A stretch of 64,000 nt of DNA, taken from the NCBI RefSeq assembly GCF_049341065.1, contig NZ_JBMPIX010000006.1:1-64000 (forward strand), written 5' to 3'. Of this stretch, positions 60,834 through 64,000 are shown one piece after another. The stretch comes from Pacificoceanicola sp049341065 (GTDB taxonomy: Bacteria; Pseudomonadota; Alphaproteobacteria; Rhodobacterales; Rhodobacteraceae). Below the pieces are notes generated by a model that worked only from the letters and a program-made list of their open reading frames with translations, was not told the DNA's origin and made no database searches. The position numbers and the translations under genes are program-made. Every line of letters begins with the position of its first letter. The first letter of the stretch is position 1.

Positions 60834-62337
60834 CAACGCGCCCTCCTCTATCAAACACCCAGAATAACCCGAGACTGAGCCCCAGCAACAACAGCGCCGC
60901 GCCCGAAGCCGCTTCCATCTGGTAGGATCCCATCAGCCGGTAGACCTGCAAGGGCAAAGTCGCCCGGTCCGGATCGGCAAACAGCGCAATCACCCCAAGA
61001 TCGCCCATCGCAAGCGCTGCGGTCAGCCCCGCCGCAAAGCCCATGGGGCGCCTGAGTCGCGGCAGCAGCACCAACAGCGCCCAAGCTCGCGGCGTCAGTC
61101 CCAAGGTTGCCGCGAGGCGACCGAAATCGGCGCGGATCGCCTCGGCCTCGGGGCGCAGGATGCGCAGGGCAAAGGGCAAGGACATCAGCGCGTTGACCAA
61201 TCCCGTGACCGGCAGGGCCATGCTGAACGGGTTAACGAACGGTCGCAGGATCAGGAACAGCCCGGTCCCCAGAACCAAAGGAGAGATCGCAATCGCCGCC
61301 AATGACAACAACTCTCCCTTGCGGTGCGCCAGTGGCAAGGCCCAGAACATGCAGAGCGCCGTGGACCCCAAGGCAACCATCAGAGAATGCCCGGCAGCGC
61401 GGAAGGTGTCGGCACTGAGAAGGGCAAGTCCCGGCCCGCCGCGCAAGATCACCAAGCCCAGCGGCAAGAGCAGAAACAAGGCGACCAATGCAATCCAGCC
61501 CGCATCCCAAAGCCGCGCCCCAAGCCCTCGCCCGTCCCAGCGCGGCTGCGCACGGTCCAGCCCCACACCAAAGCCGGTCCCGACCGACACACGCCAGGCG
61601 ATCGCTCCGGCGATCAAGGCAAGCCCCAGTTGGATCACCGCCAACACCGCCGCGCGGCCAAGATCAAAGTCAAAGCGCATCGCCTGATAGATCGCCAGTT
61701 CCACCGTTGTGGCACGCGGCCCGCCCCCCAGTGTAAGGGCCACCGCAAAGCTGGTCAGGCAGATGACAAAAATCACCGCGAAGGCCCCCGGAAGGATGCG
61801 CCGCAGCAAGGGCCATTCCAGCATCAGGAACTGCGCGCGGGTCGTCAGCCCCAGCGTGGCGGCCAGACGGAAACGTTCCGACGGGATCGCCAGCCACCCT
61901 TGCAACAACATGCGCGTCGCCAAGGGCAAATTGAAAAAGACATGCGCCAGAACAACGCCGTGCAGCCCGTAGATGTCCAATCGCGGCAGACCAAGCGCCC
62001 CCAATCCCTTGTTCAGCACTCCCGAACCGCCAAAGACCGCAAGCAGGCCCATCACCGCCACGATCACCGGCAAAATGAAGGGCGCGCCCAATAAGGCCAC
62101 CAGAATGGCGCGGCCCGGAAAGTTTCGCCGGGCCAAGGCCCGCGCCACCGGCACTGCAAACAGGCAGCTGAACAACGCCGACAGCAAGGCCTGCCAAAGT
62201 GTAAAGCGGATGGCTTCAAGGTCACCGGGCCGCAGGGCCGCAAAGCCCTCGGCCCGGATCAGGACCACGGCAATTGGCCCCAGCGTCAAAAGCGCAAGGG
62301 CCAGAGCCGCGATTATTGAGAGAGCGCGCGGCGCCAT
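60820..62337 (-). CDS. thiP: Thiamine ABC transporter permease
   Basis: ThiP is the double-length permease of the thiamine transporter. The 505-residue product has about twelve membrane segments and two copies of the permease loop motif, FRLAATLGLTTRAQFLMLEWP and IRADFGRLAATLGLTPRAWA. It overlaps both thiB (upstream, 25 bases) and thiQ (downstream), so the three are translated as one unit. Confidence 0.95.
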   Translation of the reverse strand: MAPRALSIIAALALALLTLGPIAVVLIRAEGFAALRPGDLEAIRFTLWQALLSALFSCLFAVPVARALARRNFPGRAILVALLGAPFILPVIVAVMGLLAVFGGSGVLNKGLGALGLPRLDIYGLHGVVLAHVFFNLPLATRMLLQGWLAIPSERFRLAATLGLTTRAQFLMLEWPLLRRILPGAFAVIFVICLTSFAVALTLGGGPRATTVELAIYQAMRFDFDLGRAAVLAVIQLGLALIAGAIAWRVSVGTGFGVGLDRAQPRWDGRGLGARLWDAGWIALVALFLLLPLGLVILRGGPGLALLSADTFRAAGHSLMVALGSTALCMFWALPLAHRKGELLSLAAIAISPLVLGTGLFLILRPFVNPFSMALPVTGLVNALMSLPFALRILRPEAEAIRADFGRLAATLGLTPRAWALLVLLPRLRRPMGFAAGLTAALAMGDLGVIALFADPDRATLPLQVYRLMGSYQMEAASGAALLLLGLSLGLFWVFDRGGRVGAGA

Positions 62338-63293
62338 GCCTCGATGGCCTCGTCCCGCAGGCTGGCCGCCTCGTCTTCGGAGTAGAAAAGCACCTTTTCA
62401 GGCAGATCGAGTTTCTTGAACCCTTCGGGCCATTGCCCCTTTGGCAAGGCGGCAGGGATCGACCAGTTGCCTGTGGCGATCATACCTTGGAAATCGGCTG
62501 ACAGGATGAAGTTCATGAACTGATCTGCCAGTTCAGGCTGATCCGTCCCGGCCAACTTTGCAGCCAGTTCCACCATGAAATAATGCCCTTCGGGAAAGAT
62601 CGCGGCCTTCTTGGTCTCATCGCCTTCGGCAATGATGTGGTACGCAGGCGAGGTTGTGTAGGACAACACCATATCCGCCTCGCCATCGGTGAACAGCCCG
62701 TAGGATTCCGACCAGCCGCGCGTGACCGTGACGATCTTGGGCGCGAGCTTTTCCCATGCGGCCTGCGCCTGATCGCCATAGACCGCCTGCACCCAAAGCA
62801 CCAAGGCCAGCCCCGAGATCGAACTGCGGGGATCCTGAATCACCAGCCGCAGGTCATCCGGCGCGTTCAACAAATCATCAAAGCTGGCGGGCGGCGTGTC
62901 GATCCGTGTCGTGTCATAGACAAAGGCCGTGTGGCCATAATTGAACGGCAAAAAGACATCGTCGGTCCACGCAATCGGCATGGTCAACGGCGCAAGGTCC
63001 ACCCCATGTGGCGCAAACAGCCCGCTTTCGCGCGCCTTCTTGGTCACATCGGTATTCAGGCCGATGACCACGTCGGCCTCGGTCCGCGCGCCCTCCAGCA
63101 AGAGGCGCGGCAACAGATCACCGGGTTTGAATTGCAGATCACAGGCACAACGCGCCTCGAACAATTCTTCTATTTTCGGGCCCGGGCCCCATTCGGATAC
63201 GAAATAATCCGGGGCATAGACCGTAAGAACGGCATCGTCCGCCAGCGCTGCGCTGGCTGCAAACAATCCCGCTGCAAATGTGAGTGCCTTCAT
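62313..63293 (-). CDS. thiB: Thiamine-binding periplasmic protein
   Basis: ThiB captures thiamine in the periplasm for ThiPQ. The 326-residue product has a signal peptide (MKALTFAAGLFAASAALA-DD), then LTVYAPDYFVSEWGPGPKIE and ADVVIGLNTDVTKKARESGLF, followed by FLPFNYGHTAFVYD, IQDPRSSISGLALVLWVQAV and WSESYGLFTDGEADMVLSYT, all typical of the family. It is the first gene of the operon and follows a TPP riboswitch. GGAGA precedes the ATG. Confidence 0.95.
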   Translation of the reverse strand: MKALTFAAGLFAASAALADDAVLTVYAPDYFVSEWGPGPKIEELFEARCACDLQFKPGDLLPRLLLEGARTEADVVIGLNTDVTKKARESGLFAPHGVDLAPLTMPIAWTDDVFLPFNYGHTAFVYDTTRIDTPPASFDDLLNAPDDLRLVIQDPRSSISGLALVLWVQAVYGDQAQAAWEKLAPKIVTVTRGWSESYGLFTDGEADMVLSYTTSPAYHIIAEGDETKKAAIFPEGHYFMVELAAKLAGTDQPELADQFMNFILSADFQGMIATGNWSIPAALPKGQWPEGFKKLDLPEKVLFYSEDEAASLRDEAIEAWRRALSQ

Positions 63294-63347
63294 GGCGTAT
63301 CTCCATATCTGCGGCGAGAGGGCAAGATTGGAGTGTCACCACCTAAC

Positions 63348-63438
63348 CTTCCCTCCGCCGGTGTTAACCGGTTCAGGTTCAACGGGTTGATGCGCGCACG
63401 CAAATCTCAGACGGATCATGTTCCGCCACCCCGAGGTA
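63348..63438 (-). ncRNA. TPP riboswitch (THI element)
   Basis: On the minus strand the element contains the TPP-aptamer marks CGGGGTG, CTGAGA, AACCTGAACCGGTTAACACC and CGGAGGGAA in the right order, with the variable hairpin between CTGAGA and the second part. It lies 55 bases upstream of thiB. It is expected to reduce thiBPQ expression when thiamine pyrophosphate is plentiful. No clear terminator hairpin is seen before thiB, so control may be at translation. Confidence 0.95.
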
Positions 63439-63536
63439 GGGCGGAACCTAGGGCCACAGGGACCGTCCTTCAAGCGGGAAATGGCTTGAGAGCCGGCGCG
63501 CGCTGGCCTAGGACTGCCGCAAAGGAGTCAACAGCC

Positions 63537-64000
63537 ATGAGCCTCAACAGTTTCGGTCACCTCTTCCGCGTCACCACATGGGGCGAAAGCCACGGGCCTG
63601 CCTTGGGCGCAACGGTCGATGGCTGCCCTCCGGGTGTTGCGATCGATGAGGCGATGATCCAGCAGTGGTTGGACAAACGGAAACCAGGTCAGAACAAGTT
63701 CACCACCCAGCGCAAGGAACCGGACGCGGTGCGCATTCTGTCCGGTGTCTTCGAGGGCAAGACCACCGGCACGCCTGTGCAATTGATGATCGAGAACACG
63801 GACCAGCGGTCCAAGGATTATGGCGATATCGCCGAAAAGTTCCGCCCCGGCCACGCCGATATCACCTATTGGCAGAAATACGGCATCCGCGATTATCGCG
63901 GTGGCGGGCGGTCTTCGGCACGCGAAACCGCCGCGCGGGTTGCCGCTGGCGGATTGGCCCGTGCCGCGCTTGGCGCCGCCCTGCCGGGCATCGAAGTCGA
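63537..64000 (+). CDS. aroC: Chorismate synthase (partial, 3' end outside)
   Basis: AroC makes chorismate from EPSP, the last step of the shikimate pathway, using reduced FMN. The 154 residues present begin MSLNSFGHLFRVTTWGESHG with the family signature GESHGPALGATVDGCPPG and include FRPGHADITYWQKYGIRDYR and GGGRSSARETAARVAAGGLA. AAAGGAG lies seven bases before the ATG. It is divergent from thiB and the window ends within it. Confidence 0.97.
   Translation, partial: MSLNSFGHLFRVTTWGESHGPALGATVDGCPPGVAIDEAMIQQWLDKRKPGQNKFTTQRKEPDAVRILSGVFEGKTTGTPVQLMIENTDQRSKDYGDIAEKFRPGHADITYWQKYGIRDYRGGGRSSARETAARVAAGGLARAALGAALPGIEV

Overview
The window is GC-rich chromosomal DNA from an alphaproteobacterium, most likely of the Rhodobacteraceae (Roseobacter group). 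The cytochrome bc1 operon petABC closely resembles that of Rhodobacter in its N-terminal and cluster-binding motifs. An NDUFS4-like complex I subunit, a DUF484-xerC pair and a TPP-riboswitch-controlled thiBPQ operon fit the same assignment.

Bases 1-4350 look like the end of a mobile island. They hold the tail of an IS5-type transposase, three small unknown genes and an orphan TniQ-family gene, and stop at a tRNA-Arg(TCT). Bases 4480-4942 encode an acetyltransferase. Bases 5185-19403 hold a nearly complete type II secretion system in an unusual arrangement: gspDEF forward, gspC backward, a forward TPR-like lipoprotein, two backward secreted Sel1-repeat proteins, backward gspO, and then gspGHIJKLM forward as a tightly overlapping operon. 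A bidirectional terminator separates it from a backward gene for a surface protein of about 3031 residues, with about ten DUF11-like repeats, four pairs of Ig-like repeats, a calcium-binding stretch, Calx-beta and a C-terminal autotransporter-like barrel. Upstream lie a permease/FG-GAP/ASPIC fusion protein and a small secreted protein.

Bases 32627-45658 form an alpha-glucan locus. A forward GH13 alpha-glucosidase converges on a backward operon glgB-glgC-glgA-glgX-amylosucrase-glgP. Both transcription units have LacI-type operator-like palindromes upstream, and the amylosucrase suggests that sucrose can feed the glycogen pool directly.

Bases 45963-57017 are mixed housekeeping and accessory genes: the complex I subunit, uvrB followed by a coupled HEPN-like gene, small secreted and membrane proteins, a VOC protein, a usp-hemerythrin operon with an FNR-like box, an OmpR-type regulator with a degenerate receiver, DUF484, xerC, a glutathione transferase and an outer-membrane barrel. 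Bases 57230-60013 hold petABC, 60126-63293 hold thiQ, thiP and thiB behind a TPP riboswitch, and the window ends inside aroC.

The strongest candidates for new biology are the permease-FG-GAP-ASPIC fusion beside the giant surface protein and the T2SS, the HEPN-like gene coupled to uvrB, the phosphorylation-dead response regulator, and a paired-hairpin repeat that encodes the tail of a small protein.
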